The translations under genes were made by a program, and so were the position numbers. Source: Lycocorax pyrrhopterus obiensis (taxonomy: Eukaryota; Chordata; Aves; Passeriformes; Paradisaeidae). From it: a stretch of DNA of 64,000 bases. The stretch is taken from positions 45,088,975 to 45,152,974 of the forward strand of contig JACSVZ010000007.1 of NCBI GenBank assembly GCA_014706295.1, read 5' to 3'. Numbering within the stretch: the stretch's first letter is position 1; each line of letters begins with the position of its first letter. This document shows, piece after piece, positions 1 to 13,506 of this stretch. The notes under the pieces were generated by a model. It had not been told where the DNA came from, ran no database searches, and saw only the letters and a program-made list of their open reading frames with translations.

Positions 1-3000
1 AGAATAACTCAAAAGATGTGAGGTTTCTCAATGTTGTTTATCATATTTCTACCTTCAAAGTAGATTATGGATTGTCTATATAGAAATTTGCTTGAAAACC
101 TGGGTAAGTTGTCAGCTGAAACCCACTTTCTTTCAAGAAACATTCTGCTTTAACCCTGGATACTCTTCGAAGTTTGATGAAAGAATACTTATTTTTAAGG
201 CATAGGTGAAGAGGAGGGAACTTTCACTCACTTTTAACACTTAATAGTGTTGGCTTTTCTCCTCTGAAATTATTTCTTTTTTAGTTTATTATTAGAATGT
301 TATAATAAAATATATATTTAGAGACTAAAAGACACGGTGACTATTGTTTGAAGTGGTGGAGAGTCTCTCCTCAAGGCCCCTAGCTTAATACATGGTTATT
401 TATTTGAGGGAAAATTGGAATGAGAAAATATAAACAAAAACTGTCTATATTAGACATGAATTGGTTTTCTGAGTACTAATGAATTTCGAAGAGATCTTTA
501 TGTGTAGAAAAATTTCACTTATAAGAATATTCCTAGTACCTTGGTTTGCCACAATTTTTTTGTAACTGTACAAGATAAAATGTGTTATAATTCCCACAGG
601 TCATTCATCTTTCCTGCTGGAAAATTCTTCTTTGGACTGCAGGAAAAAGCCTGGAAAATAGTACTGGAAGAGAACAAACAAAACATAGAATTTATGCACA
701 CAAAATATTCACTTAGAAAAAAGTTGTCAGGCTATGAGTTTACAAAACAAAACAAAAGAGAAAAAAACAAAACAGTCCCTTCAGTTTAGGACATTTGGTA
801 CTGGATAAGGAGTGATCTTTCCATGTAAGAGGATATTAACTGGTACAAACTGACTTTGTTGAATGCATTTCAAACATTTTTAAAGGACATTTTCACTTAC
901 AGCCTGTATGGGATTAGGTATTGAATGTCCTTTCCCAGCTATTAGAAAACTGGCATAAAATCAGAAATCTGGCATAAACTCTGTTCAGCTTGCTCTAGGT
1001 AATTTGCTAGAAATGCCTTGATCATCTGGACCAAATTTGAATCACACAGGCTATGTCTATGGTGACAGATAAAATGCTCCAGGGCTTGGTTTATGTCACT
1101 TCTAGAAAGTGTATGTCACAGATAGCAGCCTCCTGGACACACTTGCCTCATCTGTACTTTCTGTGAGAACAGTTCCTGGTGTTCAGGCATTTCCTGGGAT
1201 TGTCCGAGTTGACACAAACTAAAACCATGCAGGACAACAGGTGAAAAAACAGCAGGACCTGTGTGCCAATGTGTGAATCCCTGCCTTGGCTCTTTGGGTT
1301 AGTAGAGTAGAGAGACCTTGAGATTATCCATTAACACTGAGATCTTTACCTCATGGATGCAGAAACATAATCTCATGCTCGGGATGAAAATTCTGGTCTG
1401 AGACTAGGTCCAGACTGTATTTGGCACACATTTGGGACGTGAAATTTCCTGTTCCTCTTTCATCCAATTTGTACTACTTCTTGAGTGACCTCACCATCAG
1501 CAATGGGTGGCTGGAGATTAGTACTTTCCTCACAAGAATTCACTATAAACTGTGGTTTCAATTGACATTGTTGGAGTGAAAGTCTGGTCAGGTTAAATAA
1601 GAACACTCTAAGAACTGTATCTAAATTTCAGATACAACATTAGTGTTTAATAGAATGCTAAAAACAAGTGTTAATTTTTAATATGCATTACTTTACATTT
1701 TGTGATATCAAGGATTTGCAATGAAATTTGAAGCTGTGAGAAACTACGCTGGTTTTGGATTTCAATACAAAATTTAAAATAAACTAATTCTCAGAAGTTA
1801 TAATAAATTTTACAATTAATATGCAGATAATTTTCAGAGTTCTTTCTGCTGCTAAGGTTTTTTATATTGTTGTTGCCGTTTGGTTTGTTTGGGGGGTTTT
1901 GATTATTCTTTTTTAATTTGATGAAATAAACTTCTTTAGACTGTACATTATGAAAAAAGAATATGAGAGTAAAAGAGAAGCTGCCTGCACATTTTAGCAA
2001 ACAATTATGCAAAGTTAAAATCAGTGGACCCATGTTAATTTTTATCAGCTCTAATAATTAAAACAATTATTATTGTGGCTGTTGGAAGTTTGCTGATATA
2101 TTATTAAAAGTTTAAAGACATGTCAGATTTTTTACAAATGTAATTCATTATTTTTCAGTTTAGAAGCAACGTAATGTGGAACAACAATAATAAAAAAATG
2201 GATTGTACTTTTAATAAAATGAGTGTTTACCTTGGTGCATTTCACCAAATCAGAATTGGTTGCTGAGGCATTTAAAAACAAATAGAGAGAAAACCCAAGT
2301 TATGTCTCTATGATGTAATTATTGCTCTTAGAAAGAGATGTTTCTAAAGCTACAGTTGTTTAGACAAATTATTCTCCTTAATTAACATTTAGAATATGTT
2401 GATGATCTCTACATATGACAAGAGTGATAAAACTAATAGAGAGAACAGTGATTCTGTAAAATTCAATTTCAATCCTTCAAGGTGATGCAAAATTGAGGCT
2501 GGATGCTCACACATTCCTGTTTAAAACTTTGCATTTTCATCTGTTTCAATCAGTTGTTACTATATTATTTTACAGTGCGGAGATAAAGTCTTTGCAAGCA
2601 CTTGGAAAGACAAGCTCTCTGCTTTAGAATTTGTTAAGAGCATGTTGTGCAAAGGATGAAGGAGAAAGACATATTTATGTATCTTGTAATTATACAAATT
2701 GTGAAAGAAATATACCAGTTTCAGAGAAAGTATTGTTCTTACAAATAAAGCATAGTTGTCTTTCCATGCTTGCTTCTCAAAACATCTTTACTTGCCTAAT
2801 TTTTAAAGACCCACAATTTGTATATTGGACCTTGTAACACCTATAAATGACATAATGTTGCTGTATTTCCTCCTCAGTCTATTTCTCTTAGCATATATCT
2901 GTTGTAGATTCCTCTGTCTAACAGGGAATTGGAAGAGAAGGGAGGCACAGATTACAGCCAATATTTCTTGGAAGACCTTTTATTCATCAAGCTGTTATTA

Positions 3001-3080
3001 ATAATAGAATCAAGCTGTTGCTTTTAACAGACAATAGCACAGCACACTTATGTACTCACATAGTTCATTACCATCTGCTC
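1..3080. other. AT-rich noncoding stretch, no gene seen
   Basis: No open frame here exceeds about 80 codons and none resembles a known protein. No CR1, LTR or tRNA-like structure was recognised. Simple features only: a T/G-rich tract near 1857-1917 and a small inverted repeat near 2053-2071 (AATAATT, then AATTATT on the other arm). The stretch from about 1060 to 1450 is slightly richer in GC than its surroundings but matched nothing I know. Confidence 0.6.
1857..1917. repeat. T/G-rich low-complexity tract
   Basis: The + strand here is almost only T and G, with TTTGG and TTTGTTTGG blocks and a run of six G. It is the complement of the A/C-rich tracts found elsewhere in the window (10.37, 10.9, 47.1 and 60.0 kb). 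An antisense open frame of 80 codons across it is an artefact of composition. Confidence 0.6.
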
Positions 3081-3480
3081 ATACTCATTCCCAGCTCCCA
3101 GAATAAAGAAACAGCAGGGAGGTCAGCCCCAATGCCTTTTGGGTGCTCCCCTAAAGCAGTGGGGCTGGCTGAGATGTGCCAGGACCTTCTAGGGAGATGT
3201 TAGGAGAGGCCCTTGGGGGCCAGCAGCCAGAAGCCATATGGCACCGAGCCACAGTGGGTGCCCATCTGTGCTTGTGATTTTCCACAGATGCATCATGTTC
3301 TTCACGTCCTGACTTTATCAGTTCTATTGGGTTCAGCACAGTTTTAGCACTCCTTGGGAAGACCTTACACAGTGCGCTCCCAAGACACACTGCTCCTCTC
3401 TTCAGCCCGTTGTTCCTGGGCTCTATTTCTCATTGCTAACCTATGGAACCCATTCTCATCCATTGGCACTGATGGGGATT
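3080..3480. other. GC-richer block of unknown origin
   Basis: This 400-bp block is visibly richer in G and C than the flanks (for example around 3120-3240 and 3360-3430). It opens a 79-codon frame on the minus strand (3390-3151) and a 61-codon frame on the plus strand (3018-3203). Neither has recognisable domain features. It could be an old repeat remnant, a pseudogene fragment or a constrained element. I do not recognise it. Confidence 0.35.
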
Positions 3481-3512
3481 TTATGATGTATGCATTTAGT
3501 GAAAAAATATTA

Positions 3513-3562
3513 TTAGATTACTATTAGAGAGATATTCTTAGATTATTATTAGAGAGATGTTT
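3513..3562. repeat. 25-bp tandem duplication, two copies
   Basis: Two adjacent 25-bp units, 3513-3537 and 3538-3562, both begin TTAGATTA and contain ATTAGAGAGAT. They differ at three positions (C/T, A/G, C/T), so the duplication is local and not brand new. Confidence 0.75.
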
Positions 3563-6500
3563 TTCACTTGAATAACTCTTTTTAAATTTTTGTCTTCCCC
3601 TTTTTTCTCTCTTCCTGCAAGCTATACGTTGCAAAATATGAAATATTTACTAAATATTACTTAGATGTCTTTTCTATCAAATTCTTTGACTTTACAAAGT
3701 AGATTGTTTACAACTGTGCTGCCCTTCTACTTAATGGGCACCCTGGGGGAATGTTGTTGGCTTTGAGACTGAGCTACATATTTTCAATAAACAACTCCTG
3801 AAGCCAGTGAATGCCGAGAGCTGTGAACATTAATCAGTGATCTATCCGAATGGAATACTTGCCTGTTCTCCCTTCAGGGGATGGAAAAAAAAGACACACA
3901 TCATGATGCAGTATTCACAGTCACACACAGTCGAATAAAATATTTTAACATTCTCTTTTATTGGAAGTTTTTTGGTTAGCTTGAAATTGTGATAGCAAAG
4001 CTGACTGCCTTATCCACAGATTTTGCCAACTAGAAAAAAAAAAGAAGTTGCCCCAGGATGAGGAGCAGCTTCCAGCTATTAAAAGGTTTTAGACTGCTGA
4101 TGTTTGGAGTTATTGCATTTGCCATGTCCTTTTGTCCTTGAGTCACATTGCTAAGAGGATATCTCTTTGCCTTGGAGGGAAACCTGCCTGCTCAAGTATT
4201 CCCTGAATGGCACTGCATCTTGGCAGGCTGATTTACACGTAGCTGCTGACATCTGCCTTAGAGGAAATCCCTACTCTAGTTTTTAAAACACAGGTTGAAG
4301 GTCCAGCTTGGCAATCACAGGGCTTGTGGTACTGGAGAAGAAAAAGACAGGAGATTTAAAAGGAGAGAATCAACCTGAGAAAATCCACAATTGTTTTTTA
4401 AGTCAAATCAGCCATTCCATTATTTAAAATAATTAAAATACAGTGATGCCAGGTATGCAGTGGATTCCTATGCCAGTTTTTTAACAGAAAGCTGTGGATT
4501 CTAAACCACCATAGTCCAGTTGGATATGTCTGAAGCACAGACCTCTATAATCAAATAACTATATTGTTTGATGTATCTTGGCTGTTTCAGTCATTAAGAA
4601 TTTGCAGGCCTAATGACAGCACTGATTTTCAACTTTGCAAGAACTGAGACTTTAACTGAAGCTCTACTGTATGTAAATCAAGTTTCTCATTTTACTTTTC
4701 CTGTTGTGAATGTTAGGTAATGTTTTTTGTGGCCTTGCCTCCCATTCATTTGAAAAATCTCTTTAAGCTAATAGCATAGTGTAAAGAACTCTCTTTGGTC
4801 CCAAGTATTCTGGAGGTCACAGTTTCTAGTGAAGTGGTCTAACAAGGGTGACATAGGATTAAATTAGATGCCCCACTACATGTAATTTCAAATCTAGGGA
4901 AATTCCCCATGTTACTTGAGGAGGAAAAAATTGTAGTCCTTTTCTCTAAAGCAATACAATCCAGGTTCAGGAGGCTGAATGGAAGGGTACTGCTGCACTG
5001 CCCTCCCATGCCATGAAGAAAGACCAGAAAAAAACTAAGAGATAAAAATTAAATGTTGTGGGCCTGCTAGGTTTTTAAAGGGCTGAACAGCAATTCCAGG
5101 GAGTAAGCATAATGCGGAGCATGATATCAGAAGCTCATGAAAGTAAACATTTGTAGCACTTGCAGTTATTTCTGCGCATTGTTCAAAGATCTACTGAGCT
5201 AGCACTTCCCTGGTGTACAAGCGAGGTACACTGCTAAAACATGCCTGCCATGTGGAGCCTTTCACCTTTAGAAGGCACTCTCAGCCTGTTCCAGGTGCGT
5301 AACTACGAAACATTCAGAAACGGGGAGTCTAAGATCAGGCTTCAAGTTCATTTAGAAGTAATAAAAGAGTAAAGGAGAGGAAGTAGAACAGTAGCTATTA
5401 ATATCAAAAGGACTAGAATGATTATTTTGGCTGACCTCATGCATAAAGGGAGTCATAAATATATCTAACCCATCCGCAAGGCTGTAGTTTCTAGATAATT
5501 GTTCTAAGTGTGATTTTTGTCAGGCTGATTTCCTTACTTCCTTCTGTAAGGCAAATACAAGTCACTCCTTTTTGAAGACAAATTTGTAAAAAATAAAATA
5601 AAATCCAAGTAAACTCAGGAAAGAATTTAGATATTTTGTGGAGCCTGGTCTATTGGGAAATGCTGAAAGTCTTGAATGAGAGGTGGTTATGAAGTCTTTA
5701 GTTTGTTTAGTTCCTGTTTGGACTGGCAGTTTCTGACAAGGATAAAGATATGCTGAATTAATACAAAAACTCCCAGAATATAAATTTGACTCCTTATTGA
5801 ATTTAATATTTGAGTGAATTCTCCAGAAGAACTGCAGATATCTTTTACTCATTGTTTTCATCTTCTTTTAACTGCAAAAAATCAGAAAAATTGATCCTTT
5901 CAGTTTTGTCTTCTGAATATCTTTTGCTGACTGCTGTTTTCCTTCCATACTGCAGTGCTACAAAACATAAACTCTAATGTTTTATATCAGTAAGTGTGTA
6001 CAAATGCTGGAATCCTTGAAAGTTCTATGCATGTTTATAAAATCTGATACTATGTACTTTAATAACTTTGATAACCTGGTGTTCACTATTTTCAGTATTT
6101 CCAGCACCCTTTTTCCTCACTTTCTCTTTCTTTTGGTGATTTCCACACTGACTTTAAAGATTTATTATCCAGTACTGCAGTGGTATGAGTTCTCCTTCTG
6201 AAAGGTTTTGAACCAATTATAAAAAAAGCAGTCTCAGTCTATTAAAAAATTTGTTCCCTTTTGAACTTTTGTTGTAGCTTTTGCTATTAATAGTATTGAC
6301 TCCTTCCTGACAGTGTGCCAAATGGACAAGAATAATACCAACCTCATAATGACTGAAGTCTCTAAGTTGAGGAATAAAGGAAAGAAAAACTTGGGATGAC
6401 TTTTTCTCTGGCCACGAAATTGTTTCATACAGTGTGACAAGCTTTTTGCAATGTCTGTCACTAAGGCATTATAAATCAGTACTTACTGACAGAGTATTTT

Positions 6501-6828
6501 AATATTTTCTGTTTCTCGCAGCTTCAGAGAAACATGCTTATCAGCTGTAATTGATAACTATACATTTTTTTCTCAGAGGAGAGGAGATTGCATATATTTA
6601 TAAAAATAAATAAATTTAAATAGTGATTTTGTCCTAGGGGATGCCTGAAAAAATTACATGTTAGTAAAGAGATAGGTATTGTATTTTTACAGTTAAAATC
6701 TTTAGCTGGCATCAGTTTTTGAAGAATACATCTATAGATATTCTCTTGAAAGAGCATTTTCAACTGACATAATTTACTTTAAGGGGTAAGTAATTGATCT
6801 TTTAAATCTGCTTTGATAAGATGTCATT
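3563..6828. other. AT-rich noncoding stretch, no gene seen
   Basis: I see no recognisable repeat family, RNA gene or coding exon. Open frames such as 5562-5861 (minus) and 5977-6201 (plus) are rich in F, I, L, K and S, as expected for chance frames in AT-rich DNA. The segment at about 5090-5300 looks more complex than its neighbours but could not be assigned. Confidence 0.55.
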
Positions 6829-6894
6829 AAGCAGGGTGATAAGACTAAATGATCTCCAGAAGTGCCTTCCAACCTAAATTATTCTGCTATTTTG
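6829..6894 (+). mobile_element. CR1 LINE, 3'-terminal remnant
   Basis: Only the last 65 bases or so of a CR1 are left. The phrase 'aatgatctccagaagtgcc', then 'ttccaacctaaattattctg', matches the CR1 3' UTR end that precedes the octamer tail. The usual form is 'gatgatctccagaggtccc', then 'ttccaacctcaaccattctg'. Severe 5' truncation is typical of CR1. No octamer array remains beyond one degenerate unit. Confidence 0.75.
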
Positions 6895-7785
6895 TAAAAA
6901 CAGGGGATCATATGTCAGAGTTTTGGATTTGCTCAAAAATAAGCAGAGATGAAAGATCCCACTAACGTCTTTTGTTGTTTATTTGAACCTCATTCAAATA
7001 AAGCGTGATTTAATGCAACTTCTTCTAAGATCAGTGGGAATGTGTATGTTAGTTCAACAGGTGGATCAGGTCTTGGGTAAGAGATAAATTGATTTTTCCG
7101 AAAAATTTCTACAAACTGCAATCCTTAAAATTTAATAAAATATTGACATAATCATATTGAGGAAAAAAACCCCCCCAAATTAACGTAATTTAAAACTCTC
7201 TAGTGACACTAGATTTTCAAGGTAAATGCCCAGTTTCCTTTGAAAGCTTTCCATCCAAGAAACTAAATTGCCCTTCAGTTTTTCTGGTTTTATCATGATA
7301 TCTTTTTAGATGATGTCAATCCATACTGTCCTTAATTTTGTTTGCTCTATTACATTAAAATACATTACAATAAATAGTATAGTATAGCATAGTAGATAAA
7401 ACACAAAATATTCTCTGGAATCTCAAAGGTTAAAGTTGTAAGAAGTAAGGCAAAAATCAGCATAAATTCCTGACCGTGTCAAAGTCCACGGGACAGACTG
7501 GTGGCCCTGGCATGAAAAATTCTAATTTTGCGTCATTAATATTTTTTGTCATCTTGTCCAAAACAATGAGCTGGGTGAGGCTTTTCCTGACTTCAGTGGC
7601 ACAGCAGCTGTTTGGGATTCATGAAACAATGCAAAACAGGAAATGTACATGGCAGACTTCTGACATTCACCATCGTTGGGGCAGAGTTCAGCAGCCTGTT
7701 CAGCTGCCTGAGTAGTATAACAGATTCCCTTTTGCCTTCCTGTCGGGCTGCTTTCCTGAGGTGCTGGATCTTCCTCATTACTGTT

Positions 7786-7836
7786 CCTTTCTCTTTTTTT
7801 TAAATTTTATTTTTAATTTTTTTTTTTTTTATTTTA
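7786..7836. repeat. T-rich low-complexity tract
   Basis: Nearly uninterrupted T with a few A and C, including a run of 14 T. It ends in TTTTAACAG and so mimics a strong splice acceptor. I see no exon-like sequence after it. Confidence 0.7.
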
Positions 7837-10364
7837 ACAGAGGTCTTTACTTTCAGATGCAATAAACTGAAGAGCTGTTGTGGTGAATCACTTCTACAGA
7901 TCCCCCAGACTTTCAGGTTATGGCCTGATTGGCCTCAGAAATACAGCTGTAGTGAAAAACTTTAAAAATACTTTGAACTTGGTAACACCTTCTTGCCTCT
8001 GCCTCAGGATTTTCTCGATTTCACTTTTCTTTTATTACTGACATCTGCTTGGAGTCAAGATCTTTTGCAGACATCATTTGCTGCCTTCCCCAAAACTACA
8101 GTTTTTCTGTTGTCAAGATTCTGAAATTATGCCTTGCTAAACAGTGCTTAAATCTGGTTTCACCCTGGGTTAGCAGAAAAACAGGATAAAAAATTAGGAG
8201 AGAAATTATATTTCCTTAAAAGAAACTTTATTGTCTTAGACATTTTTTTACCCTGCTTTAAGCCAGAGGACTTTGGTAGAGATATACTCCAAAGACCTTT
8301 TTCCTGGTTTTAAGTTTACAGGTAGGCACTCTTATTACCAAACCATTATAGGCAGAATTTTCAACATACTCAGCTCAATTTTTCTGGCATTTTTCTTTTA
8401 TTGATCGCAGTTACCACTGTGGCTAATTGCAATAATTTTTGTTCATTGGAGCTGCACACAGATATTAAACTCCTAGCCGTACAGAGGCAGTGGAATGGAA
8501 GAAATGTCGTATCTTAGAACTGGCTGCACTAAACATCCTCCTAGATGGTGTCATCCAGTCTTCTCTTCACATTTTTTTTCTCATTTATTTTTATAAATTA
8601 AGAATGGATTTTACGTGGTTTTCAAGTTTTGTGCAATAAATTCTCTAAAGTTAGTGATGAGTTCTCCTTTATGTTTCTTTACCCTTATCATGCCAAGCAC
8701 ACACTGACTGAGAAACAGTCAGTGCATTTTACTATATATCATATTCCTGTGTGTACTGTAAAACTGTGGCTCAGTAACAGCATAAAAAATTAATTTATGC
8801 CACAAGCCACTGAGTTGAACAATGTCCCTCCCCTCTTAATGCCCATATGTCTGTGTACCCACAACTCATCTGTGCATTTGTGAGACCTGAGTGTGTGTCC
8901 ATGTACCACGGTTTCCTTTGGAAGCCATGATAAGTTGTGTATGAACCATGATCTAACTCTAAAGGCAAATCTAGTTCCATGTTGTTCGTGCTTTGAAAAA
9001 GAGCTTGGATCACAGGTACAGCGAGATGTTCCTTACTATCAAAACCATTCTGTGATGCACTCCAAGGAGATCTTCCACAATGGACAATTCAGTGATCAAA
9101 CAGCTCAGTGAGGTTTGTATGAAAAACACCTGCTCTACTGCTGAGGCATCACTGTAAGCACCTAGAAAAAGTGCATCCAGAGGAAGCACCTTGCTATGAG
9201 GTGAACCTTTATGGGAGCTTTCTATTATTCCAAACACAATGAACAGTATTAAAGAAGTGCCTACCATGCTCTTTTACAAAGTAAAGAGCAAAATAATAAA
9301 CATTCCCTAAAACTTTCAAAGAATTTTGACCATTTGATAAATTCAGAAATTAATTCCTACCAGCACTAATGTGGAAAAAAACTTAGGGTAAGATAAGCCA
9401 AATAAATCGTTGACTTGAAAGATAAGTGGCCACTGATGCTGCAAGCCTAAAAAGGTGTAAAACTTAAGGAAAAATATCTTTCCTCTACCTTCTTGAGTCA
9501 TAATATGTATCTAATGCAAATTTAACTTATAAGATATCCATACATTATGAGGTATGCTGAAGTGGCCAGAATGATTTCCAAAGCAGATGATTGTGATTCA
9601 GTAGTCATTACCTTGACTCACTTTGCTACACCAACCAAGATAGGCATGGTCCATAAATATACAAACATGGCCATTTAGAGTCATTATGAATGCACTATTC
9701 CTATGAATTCAGAGAGTGATGATCATATTAAATATTCTATGAATTCAAATAAATATATAAAAGAGATAGCACTTAGTGGTTTATTTGATACCTTTTCAAA
9801 TTTAGCTTGCAGACTTTTGCTAGATTATAAGCCTCACTGGATAATTTAAAACAGTCCTACCAAGTTTTCTTGAACTGCAGATAAGCAGTTCCTTGACCCT
9901 TCTTTCTATCTTTTTGCCTTTAGAATAATTCACATTTATGAATCATACCCTTGACAATTACAGTTACAAATCACTGACACTTAAGAAATATTGTAATGCA
10001 GAAGTAATGCATGAAAAAGTGATGAAATTTCTTTGAAAATTAATTATATACACAGAGCCTTGAAAAGTACAGATGCCCTTTTATGATACTGATGCTTCCA
10101 TTGATATGAGTCAAATATTTCCTTGATTTAAAGAAGAAATATGCCTATTAGAGACATTTGTAAAATAAACAGCTCCTTGATCCCTGCCCTCATGTATGAT
10201 TCGTCTTCTTCAGCTTTAATTTTGTTGCACTTTCTGAACAAGTGGCACTTAATGAAACAATTTGCTGTGCTGATACAGGATGTCAAAAGGAAAGCACATG
10301 CAGCTTCTGCATGACACAGATAATCCTGGCACGTAACTGCAAAGGCAAGCATGTTCTTTGCAAA

Positions 10365-10412
10365 ATTAAAACCAAAAAAACCCAACCCAAACCATAACAA
10401 AAAGAAAAATAA
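10365..10412. repeat. A/C-rich low-complexity tract
   Basis: The + strand is almost entirely A and C, with AACCCAACCCAAACC and runs of A. It is the same compositional type as 10881-10940, 47067-47127 and 59920-60105. No flanking target-site duplication was seen. Confidence 0.6.
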
Positions 10413-10717
10413 AATCTCAGAAAGTAATGCACAGTATCTATGCAGTAAATACTTCAAAGAGCTTTTTTTCAGAAATGAATAAATCTTTGCATACAGACAA
10501 GGAGGTATTTAGGGAGACTTTTTCTCAGTTTTACAGCTAGAGAATCTAAGAAAAAAAGTAATTTAGTGCTGATTGCACATCAAGACACTAAAAATAATGG
10601 AAGAAATGATGACATTTCTCTTTTAGACATCTCCATGTTTGGTTTTGTTTTTTCTTTTCTCCAGCTTCCTGTACGGTCTGCTGCTTGGTCACGGGAGACA
10701 TGTGACTGAAGACCCTG

Positions 10718-10752
10718 AATTTCATCTGATATCTGAAGACTCAGATGAAATT
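10718..10752. repeat. Perfect 12-bp inverted repeat, 11-nt loop
   Basis: AATTTCATCTGA at 10718-10729 is exactly complementary to TCAGATGAAATT at 10741-10752. The stem could gain one G-U pair at the base but no more. It is too short for a typical microRNA precursor, so I list it as structure only. Confidence 0.8.
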
Positions 10753-10880
10753 TCACATGATTCCTATCAATACCTAATGAATTCACATTGATCTTCACCT
10801 TTACTAGGAAAAAAAAAAAAGAGAAGACTGCAGGCCACATATCTGTAAAAAGCCTCTAGACAAAATCTGCAGCCACAGAC

Positions 10881-10940
10881 TTAAAAAACCCAACCCAACC
10901 AACCAAACAACAAAACAAAACTCCAAACCCCAAAAAACCT
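10881..10940. repeat. A/C-rich low-complexity tract
   Basis: The tract is built of CCAACC, CCAAACAA and CAAAACAAAA blocks, with almost no G or T for 60 bases. It may be the decayed tail of a retrotransposed sequence or a plain simple repeat. The sequence cannot decide. Confidence 0.65.
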
Positions 10941-12884
10941 TATATAAGGAAAAATTCAGGCAAACTATCATAAAATTCAGTAAAATATTCTTGTTGAATT
11001 CAGGCAGAGTAGAGTAAATCCTTATGTATACAATTATAATCCAACACTACCATAGTAATGCCATCATTTCCCGATTCCACCATTTATTGCACTTCCTCAC
11101 TTGAAACATTTGGATTTTGAATCTGATTAAACTTGCAGTACATGAGGGTATCACAATCACATTGGACTCACCAGAAGGGAAGGAATAGGAATGAGGTTGA
11201 GGAGGCCAAAAGAAAGCAGGGGATGACCTCTTCAGCCTAGACTGACAGCTCATGAAGCCTGTAGAAGTGGTTTTAGACAACTAATCCATTCAGCCATGCA
11301 TTCATTATCCCAGCCCTGGCATTTACTGGGAAACTGTGGAAGACGACAGTCTTGATGGAAAGGCAGGCACACTGAGAGTCCTCCTGGCACAATGCTGTGT
11401 TATACAGCACACACACTTCTGTGCAGAGCCAAGCCACATTCGTATCTCTGGGATGTAGGCAAAAGTAGTCCACATGCTCTTTAATCCAAGCACTGTTTGG
11501 CTTTTTTAATGTCTATCAGCTGCATGTGAAGGAGGGAATTTGGCCTTCAACATACCCGTCAAATTCCTTAAACCTCAAATTCTTGAGATTACTTTAAGAT
11601 GACCAAGGGATTATGCAACATCAATAAAAAGCCAAGAGGAACCCTTACTAAATACTCACTCATGAAGACTTTTTTCTCCCAGAGGTTTAGCAGCAATACT
11701 CCATGGACATCCCCTTTATGATTTGTCTCTCATATAGCCAAAATTATTAGTTAGATGTAAACATTGTCTTTAAAGGATCACCACAAAAGCACTTGGTTAA
11801 TTTCCCTAAAATTTCAGCCCAGATACCATGAGTCAATATCACTATTATGATGATCCCAAGAGGCTGAATTGCTCAAAGACACTATATCTCCATTTCTTCA
11901 TATATACTAACCTCTCTGGAGGCATTTTTATTGCACATTCAGTATTTTTTTATAATTTTTTTTAGTATAATTTTGGGTTTGTCTTCTGATGGTATATTTT
12001 AGAAGTTGACACTTGTGCTGTCTCAACCTCACTTTTTTGTGATTCATCACTCTGGTTTCTGTGCCAGCACACATAGTACTTTTAAGCATGTTTTCTATTT
12101 GATTTTTTCATCAAAACAAAATGTTCTAAGCATTATATCTTCAAGTTTCTCCTGAGTCACCTCGAGTTTTGTCCATCTGAGAACTGAAAATGAGAATTAC
12201 TGTTTGAGAACATCTAAATGACATGTTCTTCTGTATAGTTATTTAACAATTCTTAGAATTTAGTGATTGATACCCTAGAGGCTTATATACTGTCTGTTGT
12301 ATACTTCCTTCCTGCCGTTACCTTGCAGTAAAAGCTTTAATAGATTAACAATAGATATTCTCAATATAATGAAATATAATTAGGTGTTGATTTCCCAATC
12401 GTGATATTTTTAGAAAGCTAATGCAATGTAGTAACATTGATTGCCATGTTTTAGGTCACATTTTGTAATGAAACCCTCCAGAAAAATAACCTTTAGAACA
12501 CTTCAAGTAGAAAAGAAACAGAAGGGGATTCATTCAGTGAACATGGTTAGGGGAACTGCATTTCTAGACTAATTTACTCATTTATTTATTTTTTTGTTTT
12601 TCCTGGGAGTGTGCTTTTGTTTTGTATTGATTTTGTTTGCTTTGGTTTTTTTTCAAACACCATGGAAGTTCTTATCCCAGGCAGTGAAAGAGCAATGCAC
12701 CTCACGAACCTTCATCTCATCTGCTAACTCACCATGCTATGTATTTGCTACTTACAGTCTAGAAAGGAAGAGGAAGATAGAGTGGCTCCAAAAAAGCAAT
12801 GTTCTTAAAAAAACCCACACTAGTGTCCTTTTATATCTGCTGCAGCTAGTAGATCCCAGTGTTAAAATCAGGAGACCATGACCA

Positions 12885-13501
12885 GGGACTCAGCTGACAA
12901 GTGTAAATGAAAGACTGCCATCCAGGGGGACTTAGAACAATCAAGAAAAGAGCTGAGAGGAATCTTATGAAGCTAAACAAGGTCAAAGGCAAAATCCTGG
13001 CCATATAAAGGAAGAACGGTGATACAGGCTGAGGCTTGTCTGAGGTAGAAGCTTGGCTAAAAGTGATGTGTAGGTCCCTTGGTAGACATTGTGTGAATGT
13101 GAGCCAGCAGTGTGCCCTGGCAGCAAAGATGGCCAACAATATCCTTGGCCAAAAGCAGCCAGTTGACTGAGCAAAGCAATTACTCCCATCTACTCAGCAC
13201 TTGGCAGACCGTGCTGAAAATATTGTGCACATTTTTGGGTATCCCAGACACAAGGAAGTCATTGATAAACTTCCGGAAGTGGATCAGAGGCCATCAAGAT
13301 GACCAGAGGAATTGCCCTATGAGAAAAAGCTGAAGGTCCAGGGCTCAGCCTGGAGGAGAAGCTGTCTTTGCAGGACTCAAATGCAGATCCCAGTATCTAT
13401 GAGGAATATATCAAGAAAGTGGAGACATACAATGGTGTGAGACAGGAAGATGCAACGCAGCATAAATTGAAACAGGAAAGCTTGTGCCTGGATAGAAATG
13501 T
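12885..13501 (+). mobile_element. CR1 LINE, ORF2 C-terminal region (5' part of split copy)
   Basis: This is an old CR1 copy in + orientation covering the 3' part of ORF2. Diagnostic phrases in the right order are 'cttatgaagctaaacaaggt' (12964 on), 'atgtgagccagcagtgtgcc' (13098 on), 'gatggccaacaatatccttg' just after it, then 'gagaaaaagctgaaggtcca' and 'gggctcagcctggaggagaa' (13320-13362). The frame is destroyed by stops and indels, so this is a relic. It ends in the part that normally reads 'aaactgaaacacaggaggtt' (here 13465-13500). The element resumes at about 14159 after a foreign insert. Confidence 0.85.
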
Positions 13502-13506
13502 AAGGA

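Larger units (their letters stand above)
6895..12884. other. AT-rich noncoding stretch, no gene seen
   Basis: About 6 kb without a supportable gene. It holds a T-rich tract (7786-7836), two A/C-rich tracts (10365-10412 and 10881-10940), a perfect 12-bp inverted repeat (10718-10752) and a T-rich run (about 12580-12655). The longest frames (10128-10457 minus, 12594-12881 plus) run through low-complexity DNA and show no family resemblance. Confidence 0.55.
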
